A stretch of DNA of 44,100 bases from Alphaproteobacteria bacterium (GCA_016124255.1 WGOB01000040.1:1-44100); one strand, 5' to 3'; numbered from the stretch's first letter, positions 8,667 to 17,094 are shown. The notes: generated from the letters alone by a model not told the origin. Made by a program: numbers and translations.

Positions 8667-10442
8667 TCACCGCGCGACACTGCGTCGGCGAAAGAGGAGC
8701 GCCCCAATAAGGCGCGCAACAAAGTAGAGCAGCCCCGCCAGGATCAAGACGATCAGCGCCAGCGCCCACCAATAGTGCGCGGCCATTTTCGCCAGCGTAT
8801 TGCGCGCAATCTGGCGGTGTACGTCATATCCTTCGGGCAGGGAAAGCACGCCGTTCTCGGCCGCATAGGCGGCATAGGCCGCTTGCATCTCGGCGAAGAG
8901 CGCCGGTTGCGCTCCAGCGAGATCGCGGGTCTCGCCGGGATCGGCGGCGATGTTGAACAGCCGCCAGCGGCCGTCGCCATAAGGAGGCATGTTGCGCACG
9001 AGCTTGTAGTCCCCACGGAAGAGCGCCGCGTTGCCCGAGACCTCGATGCCCACGGCGTGATCGGCTGGATGGATGAGCGCGGCGGCGCCCTCCAGCGCGG
9101 TGCGCATGCTGCGTCCGCTGATCGCTTGCGCGCCCTCGCGCGCCTGCGGGGACAAGCCGGCGTAATCGAGAATCGTGGGCGCCACGTCCGTGACGAACGC
9201 GGGCGCGGCGATCCGCTGCGCGTCGACGCCGGGCCCTGCAATCACCAGCGGCGCATGGAGGCCCCCGCCCGAGGCGTAGAATTTGAACAGCGACCCCGGC
9301 GATGACGTTGCGCTGGCGAATTCGGGGCCGATGAACACGTAGGAGCGCCGCTCGCCCAGGTTCGCCAGATCGCGGGTGTAGCCATGAAGCGCCATCCATT
9401 GCGCAAAGCCGCGCTCGTTGAGCGGGTTGGAGGGCTCAGGGCCGTTGTCCGAGGTGACGATGATCAGCGTGTTGTCGAGCGCGCCTCGCGCGCCGAGATA
9501 GGCGATGAAGCGCCCGATGTGATGATCCATCGCGTCAAGCATGCCGGCGTGCACGGCCATGCTGCGCGCATAGAGCGCCTGTTCGTCCGCCGTGACGGCG
9601 TCCCAGGCGCGCATCCGCGGATGAAAGCGCGGCGCGGGCGCATCGGTCGGGATGAGGCCAAGGGTTTGTGCGCGTGCGTGCCGTGCAAGACGCAGCGCAT
9701 CCCAGCCGCTGACATAGGCATCGCGATAGGGCGCGGTGAACTCCGCCGGCGCCTGCACCGGGATATGCACGGCCTGGAACGCGAGATAGGCGAAGAACGG
9801 CGCCTCGGTTTCCGCGCGCTCAAGGTAGCGGATCATCTGATCGACGATGAAGGCGGAGGAATAGAAGTCGCGCGGGAGGCGCGCCGGGCGGCCGTCTTCG
9901 AACCAGGGCGCGTTCGCGTAATAGGGCATGTAGGGGCGCTGTTCCCAATTGTCCGCGCCCGACGCATCGAGCGCAAAGGAGCGCTCGAATCCATGCGCGT
10001 TCGGCAGGTCGCCGCGCTCGTGGCCGAGGTGCCATTTGCCGGTCATGTAGGTGCGGTAGCCCGCGTCGCGCAGGCGCAGCGCCACGGTCTCCACGCCTGG
10101 CTCGAGCGCCATCGTGTAGCCCGGCCGCCCGACATGCTCCGGAGGCAGAACTTCCGGAATCGTCGCAAGCCCCGTGCGGTGATTGTCGACGCCCGTCAGC
10201 AGCATCGCGCGGGACGGCGCGCACAGCGGCGAAGTGTAGTAGCGCGTGAATTGCGCGCCCTCGCGTGCGAGCGCGTCAATATGGGGCGTGCGCGCTTCGC
10301 CGCCATAGGCGCCAAAATCGGTGAAGCCGACGTCATCGGCGACGATCAGAACGATGTTGGGCCGCTGCTCCTGCGCGGCGGCCGCGCCCGCAAACATGAG
10401 CGCCGCGCACGCCGCTCCGATCATCCGCCGCATCGTGTCCAT
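8667..10442 (-). CDS. Sulfatase (arylsulfatase) with signal peptide and C-terminal membrane anchor
   Basis: 591 residues from ATG 10442; an upstream ATG at 10484 would bury the signal peptide. The N-terminus (MDTMRRMIGA then a hydrophobic run ending AAAAQ) is a signal peptide. The alkaline-phosphatase-superfamily core has NIVLIVADDVG (metal-binding Asp36-Asp37) and the sulfatase signature CAPSR at 74-78. There, Cys74 would be oxidised to formylglycine by an FGE or anSME, neither of which is encoded here. The last ~30 residues form a hydrophobic helix (WWALALIVLILAGLLYFVA) followed by RLIGALLFRRR, so the enzyme is likely tethered to the inner membrane facing the periplasm. It hydrolyses a sulfate ester of unknown identity. 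Confidence 0.92.
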   Translation of the reverse strand: MDTMRRMIGAACAALMFAGAAAAQEQRPNIVLIVADDVGFTDFGAYGGEARTPHIDALAREGAQFTRYYTSPLCAPSRAMLLTGVDNHRTGLATIPEVLPPEHVGRPGYTMALEPGVETVALRLRDAGYRTYMTGKWHLGHERGDLPNAHGFERSFALDASGADNWEQRPYMPYYANAPWFEDGRPARLPRDFYSSAFIVDQMIRYLERAETEAPFFAYLAFQAVHIPVQAPAEFTAPYRDAYVSGWDALRLARHARAQTLGLIPTDAPAPRFHPRMRAWDAVTADEQALYARSMAVHAGMLDAMDHHIGRFIAYLGARGALDNTLIIVTSDNGPEPSNPLNERGFAQWMALHGYTRDLANLGERRSYVFIGPEFASATSSPGSLFKFYASGGGLHAPLVIAGPGVDAQRIAAPAFVTDVAPTILDYAGLSPQAREGAQAISGRSMRTALEGAAALIHPADHAVGIEVSGNAALFRGDYKLVRNMPPYGDGRWRLFNIAADPGETRDLAGAQPALFAEMQAAYAAYAAENGVLSLPEGYDVHRQIARNTLAKMAAHYWWALALIVLILAGLLYFVARLIGALLFRRRSVAR

Positions 10443-10515
10443 CCCTTTACGGACGATCGAAGCGGTTGTCGCTACCGCGGTCAAGCGCCAGTGAGGACGC
10501 GGTCGGCTCGTCGAG

Positions 10516-10587
10516 ATGCCCGGGCGCGATTCGAACGCGCTTCTCCTGACTCAAACTCAGGGATCCTACCGTTTAGACGACCGGGCA
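10516..10587 (-). tRNA. tRNA-Gln (anticodon UUG)
   Basis: A complete cloverleaf reads on the minus strand. The acceptor stem TGCCCGG/CCGGGCA has seven pairs starting U1-A72, typical of tRNA-Gln. The D-arm is GTCT...GGAT with the GG pair in the loop. The anticodon stem is CCTGA/TCAGG with loop GTTTGAG, giving anticodon TTG. The T-arm is GCGCG/CGCGC with loop TTCGAAT. CCA is not encoded. The D-arm is Glu-like, as seen in some alphaproteobacterial tRNA-Gln genes. Slightly unusual points are G at both 32 and 38 and T at the discriminator position. It lies 43 bp downstream of rtcB on the same strand. Confidence 0.9.
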
Positions 10588-10598
10588 GCACGGCGATC

Positions 10599-10628
10599 GG
10601 ACGCCGCCGCCTCGCGACGGCGGCGTCC
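10599..10628 (-). terminator. Hairpin between rtcB and tRNA-Gln, possible terminator or processing site
   Basis: A perfect 11-bp inverted repeat (GGACGCCGCCG / CGGCGGCGTCC) with an 8-nt loop sits three bases past the rtcB stop. There is no U-run on the minus strand, so it may be a Rho-assisted terminator, an mRNA-stabilising hairpin or a separator from the tRNA. Structure is certain; role is inferred. Confidence 0.55.
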
Positions 10629-10630
10629 TC

Positions 10631-11851
10631 TCAGCCCTTCACGCACACCACCTGCCTGAGCGTGTGCACGATCTCCACGAGGTCGCTTTGCGCGGACATC
10701 ACGGCGTCGATGTCCTTGTATGCGCGCGGCGTCTCGTCGATCACGCCCTTGTCCTTCCGGCACTCGACGTGCGCGGTGTCGCGGATGTGATCCTCCACCG
10801 TGAAGCGCTCCTTTGCGGCGGTGCGGCTCATCTTCCGCCCGGCGCCGTGCGAGCAGGTGTGGAAGGACGCGGCGTTGCCCTTCCCGCGAACAATGAAGCT
10901 CTTCGCGCCCATCGATCCGGGAATGATGCCGAGTTCGCCGTCGCCGGCGCGCACCGCGCCCTTCCGCGTCACGTACACGTCTTCGCCGTAATGCCGCTCC
11001 CGCGCCACGTAATTGTGGTGGCAGTTGACGGCCGTCTTCGACGTCGTGAACGGCTTCAGATGGTCGCGGAGCGCCATGAGCACGCGCGCCATCATCACCT
11101 CGCGGTTCACCCGCGCGTAGTCCTGCCCCCAGCTCACCGCTTCGACATAATCGTCGAACAGCGGCTCGCCTTCGAGGAAGAACGCGAGGTCGCGATCGGG
11201 CACGTGGTAGCCCAGCACGCGCTTGGCGAGTTCCTCGCGCGCGCGGCTGATGAAATACGTGCCGATCAGGTTTCCCGTGCCGCGCGAGCCCGAGTGCAGC
11301 ATCACCCACACGCGGTCCGCCTCATCGAGACAGATCTCGATGAAGTGGTTGCCGCCGCCGAGCGTGCCGATCTGCCTGGCGATCTTGTCGCCGCGAATCT
11401 TCGGGTGCTTCTCGACGATACGATCGAGCCGCTCCGCCAATCCGCCCTCGCGCAACGCGCTCGCTGCGGACGCAGGCGCGTCCTTGTGATCGCCGCCCGG
11501 CCCGTTGCCGTGCGGCGCCTTGCGCTCGATCTCCGTACGGATGCGCGCGAGCGAATCCGGCAGATCGTTCGCATTGAGCGAGGTTTGCACCGCCATCATC
11601 CCGCAGCCGATGTCGACGCCGACCGCTGCCGGAATGATCGCGCTCTTGGTCGGGATCACCGAACCGACGGTCGCGCCCTTGCCGATGTGCACGTCCGGCA
11701 TCAGCGCGACGTGCGAATGGATGAACGGCAACGACGCGAGGTTCTTCGCCTGCGTGATCGCGCCAGATTCAACCGGCACGCCCTTCGTCCAGGCATAGAT
11801 CGGCGCGTTTGCGCTGTCCCAGACGTCGTAATTCTTCTCATGTCCCGACAT
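10631..11851 (-). CDS. rtcB: RNA-splicing ligase RtcB
   Basis: 406-residue GTP- and Mn-dependent RNA ligase that joins 2',3'-cyclic-phosphate (or 3'-phosphate) ends to 5'-OH ends. ATG 11851 is preceded by AAGGAG at 8-nt spacing. Landmarks are the metal-site GVDIGCGM with Cys83, HIGKGATVGSVIP before it, MLHSGSRGTGN in the middle and, near the C-terminus, CSHGAGRKMSR, which holds the guanylylated histidine region. Function in bacteria is RNA repair after endonuclease cleavage. No archease gene and no RtcR/RtcA neighbours are present, so it looks like a stand-alone housekeeping copy. tRNA-Gln lies just downstream. Confidence 0.97.
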   Translation of the reverse strand: MSGHEKNYDVWDSANAPIYAWTKGVPVESGAITQAKNLASLPFIHSHVALMPDVHIGKGATVGSVIPTKSAIIPAAVGVDIGCGMMAVQTSLNANDLPDSLARIRTEIERKAPHGNGPGGDHKDAPASAASALREGGLAERLDRIVEKHPKIRGDKIARQIGTLGGGNHFIEICLDEADRVWVMLHSGSRGTGNLIGTYFISRAREELAKRVLGYHVPDRDLAFFLEGEPLFDDYVEAVSWGQDYARVNREVMMARVLMALRDHLKPFTTSKTAVNCHHNYVARERHYGEDVYVTRKGAVRAGDGELGIIPGSMGAKSFIVRGKGNAASFHTCSHGAGRKMSRTAAKERFTVEDHIRDTAHVECRKDKGVIDETPRAYKDIDAVMSAQSDLVEIVHTLRQVVCVKG

Positions 11852-11991
11852 GACGGGATCTCCTTGCTCCACCGCTCCGCGGACGATTGTGCAGCAATCG
11901 GTCCGGGGTCCATGTCGATTGCAGCATGGCCCCCGGCTCTTCGCTTCGCTCCGGCCGGGAGCGGTTGGTTCTAACGATGTCGGAAGGGCGC

Positions 11992-12028
11992 AAACAAAAA
12001 ACCCCTCCCGACGGCGCCGGAAGGGGTT
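11992..12028 (-). terminator. Strong rho-independent terminator
   Basis: On the minus strand, AACCCCTTCCG / CGGGAGGGGTT forms an 11-bp stem (one G-T pair) with a 7-nt loop, followed by TTTTTGTTTG. It ends whatever is transcribed leftward from the LysR/micro-ORF side, 25 bp beyond the micro-ORF stop, and insulates rtcB. The opposite strand has no U-run, so it is directional. Confidence 0.85.
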
Positions 12029-12052
12029 GCAGTCTCACGAAAGAAATTCGCG

Positions 12053-12139
12053 CTACAAACCAGCCTTCCGCGCACGCGCGCCCGCGCCGCCATAAGCGAC
12101 GGTCTGGACGTCTGCGCATTGCAGCGATAGCCGTTTCAT
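12053..12139 (-). CDS. Candidate 28-residue micro-ORF
   Basis: ATG at 12139 is preceded by TAGGAGTTCGTGAG, a good Shine-Dalgarno (AGGAG) at 8-nt spacing. The frame runs 28 codons to TAG and begins MKRLSLQCADVQTVAYGG; the tail is Gly/Ala/Arg-rich and ends ARKAGL. A strong intrinsic terminator follows 25 bp after the stop. No family is recognised. It has no transmembrane segment and no run of one amino acid, so it is not an obvious attenuation leader peptide. It could be an independent small protein, the coding part of a dual-function small RNA, or chance. It lies 60 bp past the LysR gene stop on the same strand. Confidence 0.45.
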   Translation of the reverse strand: MKRLSLQCADVQTVAYGGAGARARKAGL

Positions 12140-12199
12140 CTCACGAACTCCTACAGGGGCGCGGCGTTTAACACAGCATCGACAACGCCGCCAGCGGAA

Positions 12200-13090
12200 T
12201 CAGCGCCCTTCACGCACATAGGCGCCGAGCGCGTCCGCAAGAAAATCGAACGTCGCGCGCATGCGCGGACTGCCGCGCAGATCCTGATGCATCGTCACCC
12301 ACGTCTCCAGCGGGAAGGCGAATTCTTTGGCGAAGAGGCGCGTGAGTTTCGGCTCGCGCTTCGCCAACGCGACCTGGCAGATGCCGATCCCGAACCCCGC
12401 TCTCAGCGCCGCGAGCTGCGCGACCTGATCGTCGGTGCGATACGCGAAGAGATCGCGCGTGAACAGTGCGCGCACGCCGCCAAGCGCCGCGCCGCCCGCC
12501 GCGTCGCGATCGAAGCCGATGATCGCATGCCGCTTCAGATCGTCGATCGTTTTCGGCTTGCCGTGCGCCGCGAAATAATCCGGATGCGCGAACATCCCCA
12601 GCATCACGTCGCCGATCTTCTTCGCGACGAGCGCTTCCTGTTTCGGCCGCATCATCCGCACCGCGATGTCGGCATCGCGCCGCAACAGATTTGCCGGCTG
12701 GTTTGAGAGCACGACCTCGAACACCAGCCCCGGATGCGCGCGCCGGAGATCGCGCAGGATCGCCGGCAGCACCTCGCCGCCGATTACTTCGCTTGCTGTC
12801 ACCCGCACGGCCCCCGCGATGTCGCTCGCCGGCGCCGAAGCCGCACGCTCTGCAGCCGCCGCTGCCGACTCCATCGCCAGCGCGTGCGCCTCAAGTGCAA
12901 GCGCGGCCTCCGTCGGCGCAAGCCCCTGCGGCGATCGGGTGAACAGGGACGCTCCGAGGGCCGTCTCCAGCTCCTCCACGTGGCGCGCAAGCGTCGGCTG
13001 CGTGAGCCCGAGCGTTCGCGCCGCGCCCGAGAGGCTGCCGGCGCGCAACACCGCCAGAAGCGAACGATAAAGGTCCCAGGACGGGTTCAT
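12200..13090 (-). CDS. LysR family transcriptional regulator
   Basis: 296 residues, normal for the family. N-terminal winged helix-turn-helix (about 5-65, with GSLSGAARTLGLTQPTLARHV) and linker helix are followed by a periplasmic-binding-protein-like effector domain (about 90-290). The effector is unknown. It is divergent from the oxidoreductase at 13176 with an 85-bp gap, the classic LysR arrangement, so that gene is its probable target. The subgroup with a D-x-Y-R-S-L start and a substrate domain ending FDFLADAL often controls neighbouring dehydrogenases, which is only suggestive. Confidence 0.92.
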   Translation of the reverse strand: MNPSWDLYRSLLAVLRAGSLSGAARTLGLTQPTLARHVEELETALGASLFTRSPQGLAPTEAALALEAHALAMESAAAAAERAASAPASDIAGAVRVTASEVIGGEVLPAILRDLRRAHPGLVFEVVLSNQPANLLRRDADIAVRMMRPKQEALVAKKIGDVMLGMFAHPDYFAAHGKPKTIDDLKRHAIIGFDRDAAGGAALGGVRALFTRDLFAYRTDDQVAQLAALRAGFGIGICQVALAKREPKLTRLFAKEFAFPLETWVTMHQDLRGSPRMRATFDFLADALGAYVREGR

Positions 13091-13175
13091 CTATAAACGT
13101 ATATCAGCGCTACGCATTATCGCAATTTAGAATAACGCGCCGAGCGCACATCTTCGCCTCAACACGGAGGCGATC
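13091..13175. promoter_or_regulatory. Divergent LysR-oxidoreductase control region
   Basis: This 85-bp gap between two divergent starts is unusually AT-rich for the window. It holds an imperfect palindrome around TATAAACGTATAT (near 13092-13104), just upstream of the LysR start, which could be the autoregulatory operator. An ACGGAGG Shine-Dalgarno precedes the plus-strand gene. The site is inferred from position and symmetry only. Confidence 0.4.
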
Positions 13176-14156
13176 ATGACCACGGACAAACAGGCGCTCA
13201 TCCTTGGCGGAACCGGCGGTTCGGGCGGCGAGATCGGCCTGGCGCTCAAACGCCACGGCTGGCGTATCCGGGCGATGGGCCGCAATCCGCAAGCCGCCGC
13301 CAGGCAGACGCCTGCGTTCGAATGGGTGAAGGGCGACGCGATGAACCGCGACGACGTCATCGCCGCTGCGGACGGCGCGTCCGTCATCGTGCACGCCGTC
13401 AATCCGCCGGGCTACCGCAATTGGGCGGGGACGGTGGTCCCCATGATCGAGAACACGATCGCGGCGGCGCATGCTGCGGGCGCGCGGGTGGTCCTGCCCG
13501 GCACGGTCTACAATTACGGGCCCGACGCGCTGCCTCTTATCGCCGAAGATGCGCCGCAGAGCCCGCGTACGCGCAAGGGGAAGATACGCGTCGCGCTTGA
13601 AGAACGACTGGCGCAGGCCGGCGTGCGCGCACTCATTCTGCGCGCGGGCGATTTCTTCGGGCCGCGCACATCGCGGAATTCCTGGTTCGTCCAGATGGTC
13701 AAGCCGGGCAAGCCGGCGTCGTCGATCCTTTATCCTGGCCAATCCGAGGTCGGCCACGCCTGGTGCTACCTGCCTGATTTCGGCGAGACCGTCGCGCGGT
13801 TGCTGGAGCGCGAAGACGACCTTGCGCCGTTTGCGCGCTTTCATTTCGGCGGCCATTATTTTGAGCGCGGAATCGATTTCGCCGAATGCATCCGCGATGT
13901 CGTCGACGCGCGGCTCCCGATCGTTTCTCTGCCGTGGTTTGCGGTGCGTCTCGCTGCGCCGTTCAATGAAAGCCTGCGCGAGACGCTGGAGATGCGCTAT
14001 CTCTGGAGGCAGGACCTGAAGCTCGACAATTCAAGCCTGGTCCGTTTCCTGGGCGCGGAGCCGCACACGCCCATCCACGACGCGCTGCGGCGCACGCTCG
14101 AAGGCCAGGGCAGTCTGCCGCGTTCGGCGGGTGTCCGGCCCCTCGCTGCGGCGTGA
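13176..14156 (+). CDS. NAD(P)-dependent epimerase/NmrA-like oxidoreductase (extended SDR)
   Basis: 326 residues. The N-terminal Rossmann fold starts ALILGGTGGSGGEIG (GxxGxxG nucleotide-binding loop, about 10-20). VVLPGTVYNYGPD and ILRAGDFFGPR are typical of atypical/extended SDRs related to nucleoside-diphosphate-sugar epimerases. A Tyr-x-x-x-Lys catalytic pair is not evident, so redox or isomerase activity is uncertain and a sensor role is possible. Good Shine-Dalgarno ACGGAGG before ATG 13176. Divergent from, and probably controlled by, the LysR gene. Confidence 0.83.
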   Translation: MTTDKQALILGGTGGSGGEIGLALKRHGWRIRAMGRNPQAAARQTPAFEWVKGDAMNRDDVIAAADGASVIVHAVNPPGYRNWAGTVVPMIENTIAAAHAAGARVVLPGTVYNYGPDALPLIAEDAPQSPRTRKGKIRVALEERLAQAGVRALILRAGDFFGPRTSRNSWFVQMVKPGKPASSILYPGQSEVGHAWCYLPDFGETVARLLEREDDLAPFARFHFGGHYFERGIDFAECIRDVVDARLPIVSLPWFAVRLAAPFNESLRETLEMRYLWRQDLKLDNSSLVRFLGAEPHTPIHDALRRTLEGQGSLPRSAGVRPLAAA

Positions 14157-14163
14157 CCTGCGC

Positions 14164-15003
14164 TCAGCTCTTGATCGGAATCCAGATCTCGACCGCGCCG
14201 GTCTCGCTCATCGGATCGAAGTCGGCGCCGTAGCGTTCGTAGTCCGGTGCATCGTCCACGACATGCCCCGACGCCGGCAGCCATTGCATGATCGCGCTCC
14301 AGGTTCCGCGGATGCCCGAGATGTGTCCGCGATGGGTGAACACGGCATAGCGATGCGCTGGCACGCGCAGGCGCGAGAACGCCGCGGGCAAGTCGTCGAA
14401 TGCGCTGACCTCGACGCCGGCGAGGTAGTCGATGGCGCCGCTGTCGTCGGCGTTGCTGCACGCGCCGTAGGTCACGTCGCCGACCTGCCTCGGGATGGCG
14501 CCGAGATACGGGATGAAACGCCGCCACAGCGCGGGGATGTGCACGCGCGTCTCGTGATCGTAGCGTCCGGAGAGGCCCGCGAGCAGCAGGGCGCGGCCCT
14601 CTTCGATGCGCGGCGGCGAAAGCGTGGCGGCGGGTGCATCTGTCATTGTGATCGGCTCCACAAGGTCAAGGCGGCTGCAATCGCGCGCTGCGCGCACCTG
14701 TTCGGGCGTGGCGGCGAAATGGTCGCGGAATGCGCGCGTAAACGCTTCGTGAGAGCCGTAGCCCCAATCGAGCGCGACGGTGAGGATGTCCGGCGCGCCG
14801 CCGGCAAGAGCCTTGGCCGCCTCGCTCAGACGCCGCGCGCGCACGTACCCCATCACAGAGCGCCCGATCAGCGCGGGAAAAGCCCGCGCCAGATGGAACC
14901 GCGACACGCCCGCCGCCTCGGCGATGCCGTCCAGCGTCAGCGGCGCGCCGAGGCGCGCATCGATATGCCAGAGCGCGGTGCGGATCGGGTCGGGCGCGGT
15001 CAT
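14164..15003 (-). CDS. AraC family regulator with GyrI-like effector domain
   Basis: 279 residues from ATG 15003, which is preceded by GGAGGAGAG. The frame stays open upstream to 16176 but that stretch is antisense to mutL. The AraC DNA-binding domain is at the N-terminus (about 5-105: LTLDGIAEAAGVSRFHLARAF and DWGYGSHEAFTRAFRDHF are the two helix-turn-helix units). The C-terminal half (about 125-279) is the GyrI/Rob-type effector-binding domain, ending DYERYGADFDP...GAVEIWIPIK. This order (AraC then GyrI) resembles Rob, so it probably senses a small hydrophobic or cationic ligand. Convergent with the oxidoreductase gene, 7 bp apart. Confidence 0.92.
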   Translation of the reverse strand: MTAPDPIRTALWHIDARLGAPLTLDGIAEAAGVSRFHLARAFPALIGRSVMGYVRARRLSEAAKALAGGAPDILTVALDWGYGSHEAFTRAFRDHFAATPEQVRAARDCSRLDLVEPITMTDAPAATLSPPRIEEGRALLLAGLSGRYDHETRVHIPALWRRFIPYLGAIPRQVGDVTYGACSNADDSGAIDYLAGVEVSAFDDLPAAFSRLRVPAHRYAVFTHRGHISGIRGTWSAIMQWLPASGHVVDDAPDYERYGADFDPMSETGAVEIWIPIKS

Positions 15004-15096
15004 CTCTCCTCCACTCAGCAGGATCAAGATGCCCGCCGCAAGCGCAGCGCCGCTTGATCGCGCTTGCACCGGCCGCCGTGCTAAAAGAGCGAATCC

Positions 15097-16977
15097 ATGC
15101 CGATCCGACGCCTGCCTCCCGAAGCCGTGAACCGCATCGCCGCGGGCGAGGTGATCGAGCGGCCGGCCGCGGCCGCCAAGGAGCTGATCGAGAATGCGCT
15201 CGACGCCGGCGCGCGCCGCATCGTCGTCGCGATCGAGCGCGGCGGGCTTGCATCGTTGCGCGTCGAGGACGATGGCGCAGGCATCGCGAAGGATGACTTG
15301 CCGATCGCGATCGAACGCCACGCCACCTCCAAGCTCGTCGCCGGCGAAGGCGGCGACGTGGATCTCCTGAACATCGCGACTCTGGGCTTTCGCGGCGAGG
15401 CGCTGCCGTCGATCGGCGCGGTGGCGCGGCTCACGATTGTTTCGCGTGCGCAAGGGGCTGGCGAGGCGTGGCGCATCGACGTCGAGGGCGGCGCGGTGCG
15501 CCCGGTCTCGCCGATCGCGTGGACCGGCGGCGGCGCCGGCGGCACGAAAGTTGACGTACGCGATCTTTTTTTCGCGACGCCCGCGCGGCTCAAGTTCATG
15601 AAGAGCGAGCGCGCGGAGACCATGGCGATCACCGACATGGTGAAGCGCCTGGCGATGGCGCGTCCCGACGTCGCGTTCGCGCTTGAAAGCGAAGGCCGGG
15701 TGCTGTTCCGCGCGTCCGCGGAAGCCGATCCGGAAGGCGAAGGCCGCCGGCGCCGGCTTGCCGCTGTGCTCGGCGCCGAGTTCGCGCCCAACTCGATCGC
15801 GCTCGATCAGACCCGCGGCGCGGTGCGGCTCACGGGCTTCGCCGGGCTGCCCACGTTCCACCGCGGCACACGCGAGCATCAGCATCTCTTCGTCAACGGG
15901 CGCCCGGTCAAGGACAAGCTGATCGTCGGCGCCGTGCGCGCGGCGTATCAGGATCTGCTCGCGCGGGATCGTCATCCTGTCGTTGCGCTGTTCGTGGACC
16001 TGCCGTCTGAAGAGGTCGATCAAAACGTGCATCCGGCGAAGACCGAAGTGCGCTTCCGCGACGCGCAATTGGTCCGTGGGCTGATCGTTGGGGCGCTCAG
16101 CCACGCGCTCGCGGGCGCCGGGCATCGTGCAAGCACCACGACCGCCGGCGCGGCGCTTGGCGCGATCCGTCCGCATTTCGCGCCGCAGCCGCCGCTGCGC
16201 GCTTGGCAGGCGGCCGAAACCGCGCTCACCGATTTTCAGTTCGATGCGCCGTCGGGCCGCGTGTTTTCCGCGCCATCCTCGCCCGTGTACGGCGGAGGCG
16301 TCGGCGACGGCGGGGGTGCAGAAGCGGGCGGGCCCCCTCAGTCAGCTGCGCTGACGGCTCCCCCGCGTGCGGGGGAGCACGATTCTGACGCGGTCTTCTT
16401 CCCGCTGGGCGCAGCGCGCGCGCAAGTGCACGAAACCTACATCGTGTCCCAGACGGAGGACGGCATCGTCATCGTCGACCAGCACGCCGCGCACGAGCGT
16501 CTCGTCTATGAGCGCATGAAGGCGCATCTCGCTGCCGGCGGCGTCCCGCGCCAGGCGTTGCTGATTCCGGAAGTCGTCGAGCTCGATCCGGCCGAGGCCG
16601 AGCAGCTCCTCGCCCGCGCCGGCGAATTGTCCGAACTCGGATTGGTGATCGAGGGCTTCGGCGGCGGGGCGGTGCTCGTGCGCGAGACGCCGGCGCTGCT
16701 CGGCCAGATCGACGCCAAGGGCATGCTCAAAGATCTGGTCGACGACATCGCCGAACTCGGCGAGGCGCACGCGCTGAAGGAGCAACTCGAAGCCGTGTGT
16801 TCGTCCATGGCCTGCCGCGGCTCGGTGCGGGCGGGGCGGAGGCTGACGGCGGAGGAGATGAACGCGCTCCTGCGCCAGATGGAGGCGACGCCATTCTCCG
16901 GCCAGTGCAACCATGGGCGCCCCACCTATGTGGAGCTCAAGCTCGCCGACATCGAGCGCCTGTTCGGAAGGCGCTGA
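15097..16977 (+). CDS. mutL: DNA mismatch repair protein MutL
   Basis: 626-residue GHKL ATPase of methyl-independent mismatch repair. The N-terminal ATPase has [26 protein letters not shown] and [10 protein letters not shown], then the transducer domain to about 335. A variable linker (about 336-440) joins the C-terminal dimerisation/endonuclease domain. That domain contains the metal motif [12 protein letters not shown] at 461-472 (DQHAx2Ex4E) and CNHGRP at 604-609, so this MutL is predicted to nick DNA itself. Part of the linker (about residues 392-430) is encoded by DNA that looks like an intergenic palindromic repeat. No mutS in the window. Confidence 0.97.
   Translation: MPIRRLPPEAVNRIAAGEVIERPAAAAKELIENALDAGARRIVVAIERGGLASLRVEDDGAGIAKDDLPIAIERHATSKLVAGEGGDVDLLNIATLGFRGEALPSIGAVARLTIVSRAQGAGEAWRIDVEGGAVRPVSPIAWTGGGAGGTKVDVRDLFFATPARLKFMKSERAETMAITDMVKRLAMARPDVAFALESEGRVLFRASAEADPEGEGRRRRLAAVLGAEFAPNSIALDQTRGAVRLTGFAGLPTFHRGTREHQHLFVNGRPVKDKLIVGAVRAAYQDLLARDRHPVVALFVDLPSEEVDQNVHPAKTEVRFRDAQLVRGLIVGALSHALAGAGHRASTTTAGAALGAIRPHFAPQPPLRAWQAAETALTDFQFDAPSGRVFSAPSSPVYGGGVGDGGGAEAGGPPQSAALTAPPRAGEHDSDAVFFPLGAARAQVHETYIVSQTEDGIVIVDQHAAHERLVYERMKAHLAAGGVPRQALLIPEVVELDPAEAEQLLARAGELSELGLVIEGFGGGAVLVRETPALLGQIDAKGMLKDLVDDIAELGEAHALKEQLEAVCSSMACRGSVRAGRRLTAEEMNALLRQMEATPFSGQCNHGRPTYVELKLADIERLFGRR
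16272..16380. repeat. Palindromic repeat element captured inside mutL
   Basis: Within the mutL linker are two near-perfect hairpins. GTCAGC-TGC-GCTGAC spans 16341-16355 and GCTCCCCCGC-GT-GCGGGGGAGC spans 16357-16378. They are preceded by a G-rich arm (GGCGGAGGCGTCGGCGACGG) that resembles a decayed mirror of them. This composition is typical of REP-like elements usually found between genes. The frame is kept, adding a Gly/Pro/Ala-rich insert. The hairpins are seen directly; the origin as an inserted repeat is inferred. Confidence 0.7.
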
Positions 16978-17052
16978 AGAGACTGTCCAATCCTACATTT
17001 TGGAACTTGCGTTTGTGCGTCCCAGGGAGGAACGTCCGCAGGCGAGGACTGG

Positions 17053-17077
17053 GCGATTCCGCGAGCCGCGGAATCGC
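17053..17077. repeat. Perfect 11-bp inverted repeat upstream of secreted-protein gene
   Basis: GCGATTCCGCG-AGC-CGCGGAATCGC lies between mutL and the next start (17095), followed by GTTTGGGGGAGAA that includes the Shine-Dalgarno. It could be the mutL transcription end, a 5'-UTR hairpin of the next gene, or an operator. No U-run follows. Confidence 0.6.
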
Positions 17078-17094
17078 GTTTGGGGGAGAACGCG

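Noticed and set aside
8667-10442. Alkaline phosphatase or phosphonate hydrolase instead of sulfatase
   Set aside because: The CAPSR sequence at the formylglycine position favours a sulfatase.
11887-12171. 94-codon plus-strand open frame in the rtcB-LysR gap
   Set aside because: It runs across the terminator hairpin, lacks a ribosome-binding site and shows no domain pattern.
14164-16176. 670-codon minus-strand open frame
   Set aside because: The true AraC gene starts at 15003; the rest is antisense to mutL.
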